From assembly GCA_036346355.1 (NCBI GenBank), contig CM070570.1, positions 48,809,592 to 48,873,591 of the forward strand: a stretch of DNA of 64,000 bases. The letters run 5' to 3'. How positions within the stretch are numbered: the stretch's first letter is position 1; every line of letters begins with the position of its first letter. A model generated the notes under the pieces. That model made no database searches, was not told the origin of the DNA, and saw only the letters and a program-made list of their open reading frames with translations. The DNA comes from Rhipidocladum racemiflorum (Eukaryota; Streptophyta; Magnoliopsida; Poales; Poaceae). The translations under genes and the position numbers were made by a program. Below, one piece after another: positions 21,811-32,536 of the stretch.

Positions 21811-22832
21811 CTAGATTGAAGCCGGGGTCACTCCTGCTTTGTCTTCTTTGGACAAGCTGTTGGCAAAGTGTCTGGCTCGTTGCGGATTGTAGCAGCGTCT
21901 CACTGTTCCTTCTTGTTGCACGGAGTAAGCGTTTCTAGCGAAGTGGGTGCAGTAGTTTTGATTGACAGTCTTGGTCTTTGGGATGGTGCCCTTGTTGCAT
22001 GTGGTTGGAATCTGAAGAATTGATTTGGTGCAACTCTCGGTATTGTGCGTTCCTGGCGTGATCCTTGCTTTGTTGCATCCTGCGCTTCTGTTCTCATCCA
22101 GTTCCTTGCGCTTGTTCTCAAGAATAAGCGCCTTATTCACCAACTCTTGGAAATCTGGAAAGGTGTGGGTGATCAATCCTACTTGCAATCCCGAGTTAAG
22201 TCCCTTCATAAAACGGCTGTCTGGATTTATCTGTCGCTACATCCTCGGTGCGTAGCGTGCTAGCTGTGTGAACTTGTTCGGGTAGTCGACCACCGGCTGA
22301 TTACCTTGCTTTAATGCTCTGAACTCCTCCTTCTTAAGGTCCATGATTCCTTCAGCACGTGATACTTGTCGGAATGCATTTGTGAACTCTTCCCAAGTGA
22401 TATCTTGAGGGTTCTCTTGCGTGGCACGAAGTTCTCCCACCATTCGTAATTTGTTCCTTCCAGCTGATGAGAAGCGTAGAGTACCTTCTCATTTCCTATG
22501 CATTGAGCTATGTGTAGCTTCCTCTCGATTGATCTTAACCAATCATCGGCCTCCAATGGATTGGCATTCCCAGAGAAAGTGGGTGGGTGAGTTCTCATGA
22601 ACTCTGACAGTCTTGTATTCTGGCGTTGTCCATGATTAACTTGATTAGCAGTGGCCTGAGCGGTGACGTGCTGCATTTGTTGCATCATAGAATGCATCAA
22701 CTGGGTCTGGGCAGCAAGAAAAGCTCCGAAATTCTGCACATCCAGTGGCGGTGCTGGTGCTCCATCATTGGGGTTTTCTGCTGGGCGAGAACCACTCCCA
22801 TTGCTTCCAAAGTTTCCACGGGTGTTCACCAT
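21811..22832 (-). pseudogene. gag: element A gag
   Basis: The ATG at 22832 opens MVNTRGNFGSNGSGSRP, a low-complexity N-terminus, then the retrotransposon Gag core with FSGNANPLEADDWLRSIERK and LYASHQLEGTNYEWWENF. Later frames (22237-22443; 21811-22209) carry the rest of the capsid-like domain. The CCHC knuckle is ruined: the Cys-His positions around CYNPQRARHFANS no longer fit CX2CX4HX4C. Element B keeps an intact knuckle at the same place. Confidence 0.85.
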
Positions 22833-23114
22833 CTGTCGGTTTGCTCTAGGTTTAGAGATGAGAGGGAAACAAGAATAGACAAGTAATATGGAACTTATGC
22901 GGGGCGAAAGGTATAGCCTTAAGGTCCAACTTTATTATTGATATTAATAACTTGGTATGGTTGCTTACAATGCCTAAGGGCCTTGCAACACATACTGCAC
23001 ACTCAGCAAACAAAGCAAATCCAAATCGAACTAACTCTGGAGTCTAACGCCTAAAGGGTGACTCTTTATTCTATGACGCGACTCAGCGAAGGAGTCTCAC
23101 TATAGAACCTATGC

Positions 23115-23839
23115 TCACTCATCGAGAAAACCTCCACGGCACAGTGCAGGGTCTTTGCGGCATAGGCGCGAAACGATTGCCATGTCCAAAGAATCGTGTC
23201 CTCTATGGTAGTCGAAGAAGCGGTGTCCTCATCGAGGTCCGACTCCTCCGGATCGGGCTCGTAGCTCAAATCTTGGCTCTGGGTGCAGTCCGTACAAGGT
23301 CATCTCCAACTCGTCAATCCTTCGTAGAAGGTGTGCCACATACTCTTGAGCTTCCCGCCATCTCGTTCTTCTCTGTCGTGATCTCCTTGCGGGCCTTACG
23401 TAGCTCCTTGCTTGTATTATCCAAGATACATCCTCCTGGCGACGACAAATCGTGCCAAGCTAATGGTAACCGTGGCATCCTCATCCTGAATCGCCTTCGG
23501 GTCAAGAAGGTTATCGCTGCGCGGATGATAACGGAACACCGTGCTCTCCAACTCTCTGGCGTAGATACGGGTAATGTGCCGCATTGCGCGTCGTGATACT
23601 TCTTGGATACCCATCTGCATTGTAGATCTCCTGGCAGTGCAGTGTATCGGGCGATTGCCTGGGCCCTTTTTCCTAGCAGGTACCTCAATCTTCACGTCGC
23701 AAGCCTTGATCAATCCCGCTTGTCTGATCACTTCCACTTGGTATTGCGGCTTCTCAAAATCTCCGAGAGTCTGTAGCATATGCCAAAGTTCTGCAGCGTG
23801 ACCAACTCCCAGATCAACGTAGTTGAACTCTTCCTCCAT
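23115..23839 (-). pseudogene. element A extra ORF between PBS and gag
   Basis: An ATG at 23839 opens a frame (MEEEFNYVDLGVGHAAELW) collinear with the ORF at 59554-60291 of element B. Shared motifs include TARRS, GIQE.SRRAMR.I.R.Y and the HPR.D near VFR. From about 23440 it is frameshifted. Its end, by alignment with element B, would be the TGA at 23117-23115. The stretch between lies on the sense strand of the element, 222 bp inside the 5' LTR, so it would be the first ORF of the genomic RNA. I do not recognise a family. See the element B copy and the findings. Confidence 0.6.
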
Positions 23840-24043
23840 CTGTCACAAGAGTGCTTACGTGAGAACTCGAATTTTTTTTTTAAATTGTGACAAGGTAAGG
23901 GAAAATTTCAGCAAGAGACAAGCAAAGAGAGAAGGGGATAAGTCGAGATGTCATTTCTTATCTTGACAACTTTTAGCTCTTAGAAAATAGGTTTTATCCT
24001 CACTACGACCATTCTAGCTAGGGTTGAGCCTACAGTCAAGTAT

Positions 24044-24056
24044 GGCTCTGATACCA
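24044..24056 (-). other. primer binding site of element A, tRNA-iMet
   Basis: The minus strand reads TGGTATCAGAGCC, an exact match to the expected complement of plant initiator tRNA-Met, four bases inside the 5' LTR. Confidence 0.9.
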
Positions 24057-24349
24057 CCTCTGTCGGGACCCCGAATTTGCAAATCCGGACCCTCTGTGTA
24101 TTCAGCACTAGTCCAGAACGCAGCTTAGTGCACACAGTCTTAACATTGGTAAATATCACAATCATACCACTCGATACCAATAAAGTACTTTATTTAAATA
24201 ACTAAATCGGTTATTCGACCTTATGGCCAAGTTACAAATGTATGCCTCGTAAGGCGAAACTTATTCAGAGAAAAATAATAGCAGCGGAAAATCAAATAAC
24301 TTCGTGGCGCCATCCAGTATACCACAGGCAACTGACTGGGCTCGCTTCC

Positions 24350-25679
24350 CTAAGTAGACGGATCCTCTTGGAGTTCCTCCTCCAAAGCTGGTGTAGTCTC
24401 CTCTTCAACTGGTATTGTGTTGAGGCAAGGGTGAGTACTTGGTACTCAGCAAGTCATGCCTGAGAATGCAAGCTAATATACTATATGCATGGCTTGGTAC
24501 AAAGGAATAGCGAAGGTATATTTGCGATGCTTGACATTTGAAAAGTAATATAAGTAGATTCGAAAGCAGTAGAAATAAGTAAAGCATAAATAACTTTTCA
24601 AGAAGTTTAATAAACATTTTTCCCCATCCTAAACCATATTTCCATCATCCTCATTATTAAACCAACCCACCTTTCAAACCAAAGTTATTTTTTTGAGAAA
24701 ATCTAACCCTTGACTGTAATTCCCGAGCATTGTCGATCATCAGTGGACTCGGCTATTTAAATAGATTCTACACTCTGCAGAGGTTATGCACTTTACCCAC
24801 AAGATAGTCAAACACCACAAAGGCGAGTTCAGTAACAAAGCCTTCTAAGCCTCAAACAACACAGGTGGTCCTCTCCGGTTCGTGCTCTACACCATCCCTT
24901 CCCTTAGCCAAGGCGAAGTATGGGACCAACACACCGTTAGATGGGTATCTGGCCACGGCCACGATACGCTCCCCCGTACAATCACACAAACGGTGTAATT
25001 GACACCCTGAGGCTCCACAAGTGAGTCCTTAGCGACTTAGTCAACTAGGGTCGTCCCATTCCAGCCATGTGGTTGCAAGTATGACCCAGTTCAAAGGCTT
25101 GCAAGGTTAAGTCCTTAGAGTGACCAGGGCAAGACTACCCGAAAAACCAAATCAACATCCCCAATGCCACAACTGGCCCACCTGATTACTCTTGCCACAT
25201 GCCCCTGGCCGAAGCTGTTTATCAAACCCCAGTTGATTACCATGCACCACGTGCCATCAACATCACATGATACTTTTCCCAAAACAGGTTCAATATATCA
25301 TTAAGTCAATATTAACATTTGATTGTCCAAAATCATGTCATGAGCACGAGTGTGTCTAAGCAGTATACTACAACGGTCTAAACCCATGTTGGCAATTTAA
25401 TAATGTCCAACTAGTAATCCACAACTAGGGTGACAAAGGGTCATAGCACATACTTAAGTAATCAAGGTGTCATACAGCAAATTGGTATTTATCTAACCCC
25501 ATGTTTAAACAAAGTATCTTTCTAATTGAACTAGCATGCAATAGTTTAAATCAAAATAGGTTTCAAAATGGGATCAATATGGTCAAAGCATAACTTGCCT
25601 TCAAAGAGTACTTGTTCTTGGTCTTGAGTTGGATCCTGAGTCAATACTTCTCCTTCGAATCCTTCCGGCACTTCAACGT
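24350..25679 (-). CDS. spliced small-ORF-like segments, 5' LTR of A
   Basis: Segment 25679-25599 (81 nt; 2 nt, 26 codons, 1 nt) and segment 24408-24350 (59 nt; 2 nt, 18 codons, stop) on the minus strand. The phase at the join is exact: G|TT makes Val. Donor AG|GCAAGT and acceptor ATACCAG are splice-like. Lengths are identical in all five LTR copies in the window. The intervening 1.19 kb is non-coding. The product, if real, would be a very acidic tail. Its N-terminus is not resolved. Confidence 0.45.
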
Positions 25680-26930
25680 CTACTCGTAAAGCGTGCAAAT
25701 AGCAAATACGCAAATAAACAATAGGCAAAAACATCCCAAAACTCCAAATAAAATCCATAAACAGAGAGAACATAATTTTCTGGATTTTTAGAAACTGGAA
25801 TAAATCAAATTTGGAGTTAAGACGCAAAAGTTATGATTATTTAAAGTTCAAATAATCAATTAAATAATTTTACAGAGAAAAACTTTAGTCCAAAAATTAA
25901 ATAAAATTCATATTTAGGTAGATCTCAATTTTATACAAATTTAGAAATTTGAATCACTCAAATCGGAGTTGAAACGCAAAAGTTATAAGCGTTTGAAGTT
26001 TGAATCAAAATCTGAAATCATTATTTCGAATTAATAAATCATTTTCTTTTTCGGAAATTAATTATTGCGTCAGCATGGACACGTGGCAGCCTCTGATTGG
26101 TTGGCTGACGTCAGCCGGTCCATGGACTCGGTCCACGCTCGGCTCGGGTCCACCGTGGACTCGGTCCACGACTCCACGTGTCGCTGACATGTGGGCCCAC
26201 TCGGGTGACGTCATCGCTGACGTCAGCGGGGACTCAGCCCACGGTGCTGACATGTGGGACCCACTGTGACGTCATGGGTGACGTCACGGTGCAGTCGCTG
26301 ACACGCGGGCCCCGCGTGTCAGTGGCCACGCACGCGCGCGTACGACGCTGACCGCGTCGGTCCAACTTCCCGACACGTGGCGCAATCACGGCCGTTGGTT
26401 TGAAAATCAACGGCGCGGATTAGATCCAGGGTTAACACGTTGAAACTACTCGTTGATCGTGGGCCGTTCGATTTAGATCGGACGGTCCAGATCTAATCCT
26501 ATAATAACACTACTACGGCACGTGGCAATTGTGAACCGTTGGATCTTGATCCAACGGTCCAGATCTAATCGGGTTTGGAACACGTGAACTCACCTCAACC
26601 GCACGATCAAGATCGGACGGTCCACAGAGCTCGCGAGGGCGATGGCGGCAGCGGAGCAAGACCACCGGAGACGAGAACGGCAGCGAGCCCGATGGCGTTT
26701 GGGGTTGCTCGGCGAAGTGAAGGGTCTCTTCGGTGCGCCTGCGTCACGGTGGTTCCGGATTCGGGCTCCTTCGGCGGAAGACGGCGTATGGCGGCGGAAT
26801 CGGCGTTCAAGCTGCGCCGAGGGCTCCAACTCCGGCGAGCACGTGCACGGGCAAAGCAGCGACGGCTTTCGGCGAGATGGCTCGAGAGCAGTGCGCAAGG
26901 ATGAGGGCAACCTCGGGGGCGTCTCACGCT

Positions 26931-26940
26931 TTAAATAGCC
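26931..26940 (-). promoter_or_regulatory. TATA-like box, 5' LTR of element A
   Basis: GGCTATTTAA on the minus strand, identical in the partner LTR (17749-17758) and in the solo LTR (7311-7320). Confidence 0.55.
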
Positions 26941-27561
26941 TCGGCGTTCGCGCCGAGACGGAAACCTAATTCTACACGGCGGCGGGCGCGGCGGCGGCGG
27001 AGTCCGGCCGGACTCGGCGGAGACGATGACGCTCACCGCCCACGTGGCACGATCAGCGGCCACGATCGACGGGCGCGATCGGATCCGGGCGGATACGGCT
27101 CGAGCCGTGCAGGCGGATCTCGGCCGTTGGATCTTGATCCAACGGTTGGGATTGATTAGGGTTTTGATTTGGTTTGATCGAGTCAATCGCTCGGGTCGGA
27201 CTCGAGTCCGACTCGGGTTCCGACTCGGTCGGATGAACAGTACTCGACCCGAGTTGGATTTCCAGCGATTTAATATTTAAAATAATTCCCAGTAATTCAT
27301 TTAATTCATTAAAAATAGCAAAAGACTCAGAAAAATTCCAGAAAAATTCTGGAAAATATTTTAGGGTATTTGGGACTCAAATAAAATATTTCCAACAAAA
27401 TTTTATTTGTAAAATCAAATTCTTTAATTATTTCAAAATGGAATAAATTCAAATAAATTCCAAATAAATCCAAATAAATTCCAAAAAATTCCAAAAATTC
27501 ACCAAAGTGCCAAATCACACATGAATTTAAGAAAAGCAAAATTTTGGGGTGTTACAGTATG

Positions 27562-27886
27562 GTACTTAAGATTTGTTTTTTAACTACCATTAATTTTTTA
27601 CCATTAGTGTGTGCATATAATTCTTGCTCTGTTAGTGGCTATTGTTAGGTTATTTTTATCAATGACGGTTTTTATTAGTGACTATTGTTAGATTTATTTT
27701 TTAATTACCATTTTTATGAGTGATAGTTTAATTAAGGTTTTCCTATCTTCAAATGCAAAGTTAATATTTAATTTATTTTTATTTACCTAGCATTTTGTAG
27801 ATTAATTTAAGTAGATCATGAATTTATTACGTTGCCCTATTAGATTAAGTTGTCTACATTTTTTAGATGATAAATTATGATCGAGC
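27562..27886 (+). other. CACTA-1 intron segment, second copy of the internal repeat
   Basis: AT-rich CACTA DNA between Tekay A and the copia solo LTR. Positions 27740-27886 repeat the sequence at 11760-11775 plus 14615-14760. This copy is uninterrupted at the point where the 11776 solo LTR inserted. No coding frame. Confidence 0.6.
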
Positions 27887-29235
27887 TGTTGAGGAACGTG
27901 GTATGCTACTTTAGCACAAATTCAAAATTTTCTACCGCATAACCAGAAAGCTACTCGCGAGAAGGGGATCATAGAACGATTACCACTAGACGCGCAGTTG
28001 CGGAATCCTTCGCACGTCGATGTAGTGGATCGTTCCCGCCGTAGTCGTGGATCGTCCTCGCCTCGTCCGGCTGTGGATCGTCCTCGCACGCCGCAGTCAC
28101 AGCAACGTCACCACAGCAGTCCACACGTCCAGGGATGGGGCGCCGTGCGTCGGTGTGCAAGCACCGGATAGCTCGGTAGGGGCAGCGAGAGGAGGTGGCT
28201 AGGGTTTCTGGCGAAACACCTCTAAAATGCACGCAGGTGTGTTCTGCTCCCAGCCTCCTCCCCTCCTTATATAGCCACGAGGTGAAACCCTAGGCAGTCA
28301 GGGCCCATCTATGCGCTAAGCCCACGAGGTCCATTAATTACGGATCCAATCCGAATTAATGCGTCCCAACCCGTTAAGTGTGTGACCCTGTAGGTTCATG
28401 CGCATTTGGACATGGATTCGGAAAACCCTTTCCTAATCTAATAGTCGGTAGCAGCTCCTTGCAGAGCATGCCAACTCCCAAACGCATATGAGTAAAGTAC
28501 TGATGTAATAATCCATTTGCCAAACTATATGAAAATCGAACTCAAGGCGAGAAGCATGTCATCCTTTGACAGTTCAATCCATCTCTCGTATCCGTGATAT
28601 ATTAATAAGTTGTGATTGACTTCTCAACCATGGCATGGCCATGCACTTCCTTAATCATATCACACGAGTGGCCTAGACATATATCTCCGTTACACTGGAG
28701 TGGCAAATTCCATCTTGCTGCTCACTTTCCTCTGCATGTTTCATAGTAAACATGAAAGCTACCTTTATAACTATCCGGTTAGGAAATAGTGTTTGGTAAC
28801 CCCAAGGTAAACTATTACATATGTAGGGAATGTGACAATCTCAGGTCTAAGGATCATATATCTACTATGTATGAGATACACTGATGACATATAAGAATTC
28901 AACATTCTCGTAGTGTCCCATTGCGGGTCCATCTAACACATGTTCTCCAACATGCGTTCACAATGTATTGATGATATCTCCATATCCCATGATCTATGAA
29001 ACATAATCATCGATCAGTACATGTGCTGATCTATTCATCGTTGTCCACTACGATGATATCCGATCAGAGATACTTACAGAATTATATCAATGAGTAGAGA
29101 GTTTCATAAGTAAGTCACATACTTACTGATCAATATAATGATATACATTCATTGGACCAATAATCACATTATTATTCATAAACATAGTCATGTTACAATC
29201 ATCTATATGACTGCCTCAAGGGCATAACACTAACA
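27887..29235 (-). repeat. solo LTR, Angela/BARE-like Ty1/copia
   Basis: 1349 bp, TG...CA, flanked by a perfect 5-bp duplication CGAGC (27882-27886 and 29236-29240). Read on the minus strand it begins TGTTAGTGTTATGCCCTTGA and ends CCTCAACA. That start resembles the TGTTGG..ATGCCCTAGAGG start of Angela/BARE LTRs, with a GGCTATATAA box at 28276-28267. No internal region remains. The 87-aa frame at 27969-28232 lies in the transcribed part and has no known motif. Confidence 0.8.
28267..28276 (-). promoter_or_regulatory. TATA box of the copia solo LTR
   Basis: The minus strand reads GGCTATATAAGGAGGG, a classical plant TATA box, about 960 bp into the LTR. Confidence 0.6.
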
Positions 29236-29240
29236 CGAGC

Positions 29241-29416
29241 ATATATTAAATTTATTTAATTAAGGCTATTGGATAGTAGCAAATTTATTTAATTAAGGCT
29301 ATTGGATAGTAGCAAATATGACTGCCTCATGATGATTTTATTAGTGGATATTGGATTAATGATTTGTTTAATTAAGATTTTTGCATATTAATAATTGTTA
29401 CAGTAATTAATTGTAG
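29241..29416 (+). other. CACTA-1 intron end with a 33-bp tandem repeat
   Basis: The unit AAATTTATTTAATTAAGGCT plus ATTGGATAGTAGC occurs twice in a row at about 29248-29313. The stretch ends in ACAGTAATTAATTGTAG, a good splice acceptor directly in front of the ATG of the transposase exon. Confidence 0.6.
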
Positions 29417-29589
29417 ATGGACCGGAGATAGATGTACAATGCGAACTGTTATAGCCGAGAATACATCGACGACGTATCTGCTTTTCTGAGAGCAGCCGAG
29501 GAGAACAAATTGCAAAAGAACATGGAGTACATACATTGTCCTTGCATTGATTACAAGAATGAGAAGATGTTTTCGGACAAAGACCATAT
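29417..29589 (+). pseudogene. TNP2-like transposase, first coding exon, truncated
   Basis: The exon begins ATGGACCGG after a TTGTAG acceptor. It encodes the transposase-associated N-terminal domain: MYNANCYSREYIDDVSAFLR, then AAEENK, and a Cys-bearing HCPCIDYKNEK stretch. The fifth codon is TAG where the family has Trp (MDRSWMYN), so the exon carries a nonsense change. Tekay element B cuts it after codon 57. The same domain opens the transposase of CACTA-2 at 3869. Confidence 0.85.
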
Positions 29590-30474
29590 TGTCGGGACCC
29601 GAATCTGCAAATCCGAACCCTCTATGTTTTCAGCACTAGTCCAGGATCACGCTAGTGCACACAGTCTCAACATCGGTAAATACCACAATCATACTCAACG
29701 AAATAGTAAAGTACTTTATTGAAAAGGAAATATAACTAGTAGCTTGACCTTATGGTCAAGTTACAAAAGTACGCCTCGCAGGGCTAAAGTCTTACTCAAA
29801 TAAATCTGCAGCGGAAAATAAAGAAACGCGTTGCGCCAACCAATATGCCACAGGCAACTGACTGGGCTCGCCCCTAGTTCATCGGCTCCTCTTGGAACTC
29901 CTCCTCCAGTGTTGGCATCGATTCTTCTTCAACTGAAGTTTGATGTTGCAAGGCTGAGTACTTTAAAGCACTCAGCAAGCCACGCACAGAATGCAATTCT
30001 AATATTCCATATGCATGGATTATTCCAAAGGATAGGCTAAAAGGTTCATTTGCAGTAAAGCAACATTCATAAATAACGGTAATAGATTGAAAAGCAGTAA
30101 AACAGTAAAATCAGTAATAACTTTCATCAGCAATTTCACAAGTAAAGCATTTATCAACCTAAAGCAATTTCATCATTTCCGACACCAAGTATCCGAAGTT
30201 ATTTTCATGGAAGTCTAACCCTTGACTTTAATCACCGAGGAATGTCCAATACTATGGACTCGGCTATTCGAATAGGTTGTACACTCTGCAGAGGTTATAC
30301 ACTTTACCCACAAGATACAACAAAACACCACCAAGGCGAGTGATCGTAATAAAGCCTTTCCAAAGCTACTTCTAGACTCGGTACTGCCCGCTAAGGTTTC
30401 AACGCTGAAGGGACTGGTTACCACACTCAGGGCCCCCCTCTTGCGCCATGTGAGCATACCCGCAAACCCGGGCC
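29590..30474 (-). repeat. 3' LTR of element B, outer part
   Basis: This is the U5-end portion of the LTR up to the target site GGGCC (30470-30474). Its sequence runs on without loss at 52015, as the intact right LTR shows (GGGCCTCACACC at 61381-61394). It contains the second coding-like segment at 29874-29932 and the conserved block at about 30215-30325. Confidence 0.9.
29874..29932 (-). pseudogene. small-ORF-like segment 2, 3' LTR of B
   Basis: 59 nt on the minus strand after CTTCAG, ending at the TAG of 29876-29874. The tail reads VEEESMPTLEEEF, then QEEPMN and stop. Its partner segment 52739-52659 (81 nt, ends TTTGAAG|GCAAGT) is now 22.7 kb away because of the nested array, so this copy cannot be spliced normally. 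Confidence 0.4.
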
Positions 30475-32107
30475 TGAAAAGGTTAGAAGATTGCCTAGAG
30501 GGGGGGGGGTGAATAGGCTAATTTCAAATTAAAACAATTTGATGCAGCGGAAAAGAGTCAGATATTCCGAATTAATATCGGAACTTCCGAAATCTTCGGA
30601 ACTTCCGTAATTACTTCGGACTATCCGATTTGCTCTTGACATTAGGAGTCAAGTACAAAGAGCTATTCGAAGACTAGCTCTAGACGACTTAAAAAGCACT
30701 TAAGAAAATCAATAATATGAATCAAGTGATTAGAGACAAGAGAGAACACAGTAGTTTGATTCCCGGAGTTCGGATCCTTGAGGGGATCGTACGTCTCCGT
30801 TGAGGAGGCTCCAAAGAGCCCGGGTCTTTTCCAACCCTTTCCTCCCAAACCTCGGTCACACTTGAGGCTTGGTTCCACTATTGGATCCTTTCCTTTCGGA
30901 GGCGGAGCCGGCCTTCACAAACTTCTCATGGCTTCCCACAATCGTTGGGGGCTCGTGAGCGACGCCTAGCCGTCTAGGAGTCCTTCAACCTCCAAGAGAA
31001 ATGAATGCACTTGAATCTCGATCTTGGAGAGGTTCTCTACTTTCTCAAGATGAATAACCACTTAGCCCTTGACTTTCAATCACACTTGACAAACTCTTAC
31101 TCACTAAATGATCCCTAAGATCAATGAGAAGAGAAAGCTCAAAGTATGCTCTAGAGAGTGTTCAAGAAGCTCAAGAGTTCAGCCTAAGCAAAAGTGTAAC
31201 CAGCAAAAGGAGTGGGAGAGGGGTATTTATAGTTTTGGATCAAAACTAGCCGTTACCCTCGCACTTTCACCTCACATCGGAATGTCCGACAAGAACTTGA
31301 ACATCCGATGTGTGCAAACTACCAGAATTGGAAAGCTTCCAACGGTCGAAAACAACAAGCATCGGAATGTCCGATAACAACTTCGGAACATCCGATGACA
31401 CCCTGAAGGGAACCAAGCTAAACACTCTAAGTCCTCATCGAAATATCCGAAAAAAGGCATCGGAACATCCGAACCAAACAGAAGGTTCCCAAACAGGACA
31501 ACAAACACTTCGGAACTTCCGAAGAAACAACTTCGGACGGTCGAGCGAGCGAGAGAGCACCCTTTTTCTCGACAAGGCACATCGGACATTCCGATACCAA
31601 GGATCGGAATATCCGAAGCAAACAGAAGGTTCTCAAACAGAAACGATAGGCATCGGAACATCCGAAGCAAACAAATCGGAATGTCCGACCCTAACAACAC
31701 AACGGACTAAAGCACAACTACACTTCGGAACTTCTGAAACATCGGAATGTCCGATACAACTTCGGAACATCCGACTAGAAAGTTACCACAAACTCATTCC
31801 GAAGCTAGAGAGAACACTTCTAGCCCTTGAGAGACTCAACTAAATTCATCTTGAGTGAGGAGATCATCTCTAAGTCAATTTCAACGCATCCCTCTTAATA
31901 GTACGGCATTTCTATGACTCAAAAGATTAAAATTACAAGCTTAAATGCCGTTTTTCTTACTCAACGCTACTCGGGAACACTTCGCGTACAAAGACGATCT
32001 CTTCTTGAAGCGTTTGCCTGTTCATAAACTAGTTGAACACATTAGATTCTTTAATCGTTTGTCATTAATCACTCAAAACAATTTTAGGGGGCCTAGATGC
32101 ACTTTCA
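30475..32107 (-). repeat. SIRE array LTR 1 (left)
   Basis: 1633 bp. The minus-strand start is TGAAAGTGCATC and the end is CCTTTTCA. A TATA box lies at 31221-31233. The U3 part (about 31255-31770) is an array of TCGGA-N3-TCCGA palindromes. A run of 10 G at 30500-30509 is 7 G in the other two LTRs. Confidence 0.93.
31221..31233 (-). promoter_or_regulatory. TATA box, SIRE LTR 1
   Basis: The minus strand reads ACTATAAATACCC, a strong plant TATA box. The same is found at 41184-41196 and 51126-51138. Confidence 0.7.
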
Positions 32108-32124
32108 ATCTCCCCCTTTTTGGT
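32108..32124 (-). other. polypurine tract, SIRE unit 1
   Basis: AAAAAGGGGGAGAT on the minus strand, directly against the 3' LTR. The same tract is at 42059-42075 in unit 2. Confidence 0.75.
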
Positions 32125-32536
32125 GATTGATGACAACACGATTAAGTACAAGTTTATAAATCATTAAGAGAGAATAAATATAGACGGAACTCCCCCTCAA
32201 AAAGTGCATTAAGAATGTATCTTGAAAACAAATGCATTTTTCGAGAGAAATATGAGGGAGCTCCCCCTATATCCTTGCATAGGAGATTTAACACAAGATT
32301 GACAAGATAAGCAATATGGATAATTAATAACCATCGAGTCAACAAGAGATCTCCATGCAAAAACAGTAAAGAGTTTAAAACGATAATAACATTCAACAAC
32401 GAAGTTTTAAACCAAATAAGTTCCAAGATCACGGACTCAGCGACTTTGAACCAAGGATAGATAGATAAATTTGTCATCTCTCCCCCTTTGGCATCAAGCA
32501 CCACAAAGGATGGAGAGAGAGAGAGAGATGTAGAAC

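Larger units (their letters stand above)
14878..27556 (-). mobile_element. Tekay-type chromovirus, element A, complete but dead
   Basis: A 12.7-kb Ty3/gypsy element with two LTRs of 3492 and 3496 bp, TGTCGGG...GTTACA ends, and a perfect 5-bp duplication GTATG (14873-14877 and 27557-27561). Internal order on the minus strand is PBS, extra 5' ORF, gag, protease, RT, RNase H, integrase, chromodomain-like tail, PPT. The very long LTRs and the integrase tail ending in a chromodomain-like FCRVQWSNHGESEATWE stretch place it in the Tekay/Del clade. Coding regions are full of frameshifts. Confidence 0.93.
24061..27556 (-). repeat. 5' LTR of Tekay element A
   Basis: It runs from the PBS side to the GTATG duplication. 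The promoter end is at the right: about 615 bp of U3 with palindromes at 27195-27212 and 27124-27145, then a TATA-like box at 26931-26940. That leaves about 2.8 kb of R and U5 as transcribed leader, which is unusually long. Inside the leader are a strong donor-like GAG|GTGAGT near 26595-26585, the coding-like segments at 25679-25599 and 24408-24350, and a conserved block at about 24700-24810. Confidence 0.92.
11253..29589 (+). mobile_element. CACTA (En/Spm) element 1, left part, heavily invaded
   Basis: It begins with the grass CACTA terminus CACTACTACAAAACAG, followed by a subterminal repeat array, a TATA box, a leader, a long repeated intron and the first TNP2 coding exon. Its own DNA here is 11253-11775, 14615-14877, 27562-27886 and 29241-29589; the rest is later insertions with clean target duplications. 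Tekay element B interrupts it at 29590, and the remainder of the transposase and the right terminus lie beyond the window. Confidence 0.85.

Noticed and set aside
26590..27186. 198-codon minus-strand frame in the Tekay A LTR, and similar frames at 17400-17660, 62957-63494 and 53711-54224
   Set aside because: They lie in GC-rich early-transcript DNA where several frames are open at once, are Arg/Pro/Ser-rich, and lose their frame between LTR copies. Nothing supports coding except length.
2659..29589. the two CACTA pieces as one element
   Set aside because: Transposase pieces are in opposite orientation, both contain the same N-terminal domain, and the subterminal motifs differ.
31255..31775. 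CRISPR-like regularly spaced palindromes
   Set aside because: Spacing is irregular, spacers are not unique inserts, and the setting is a plant LTR. Treated as promoter-side repeats.
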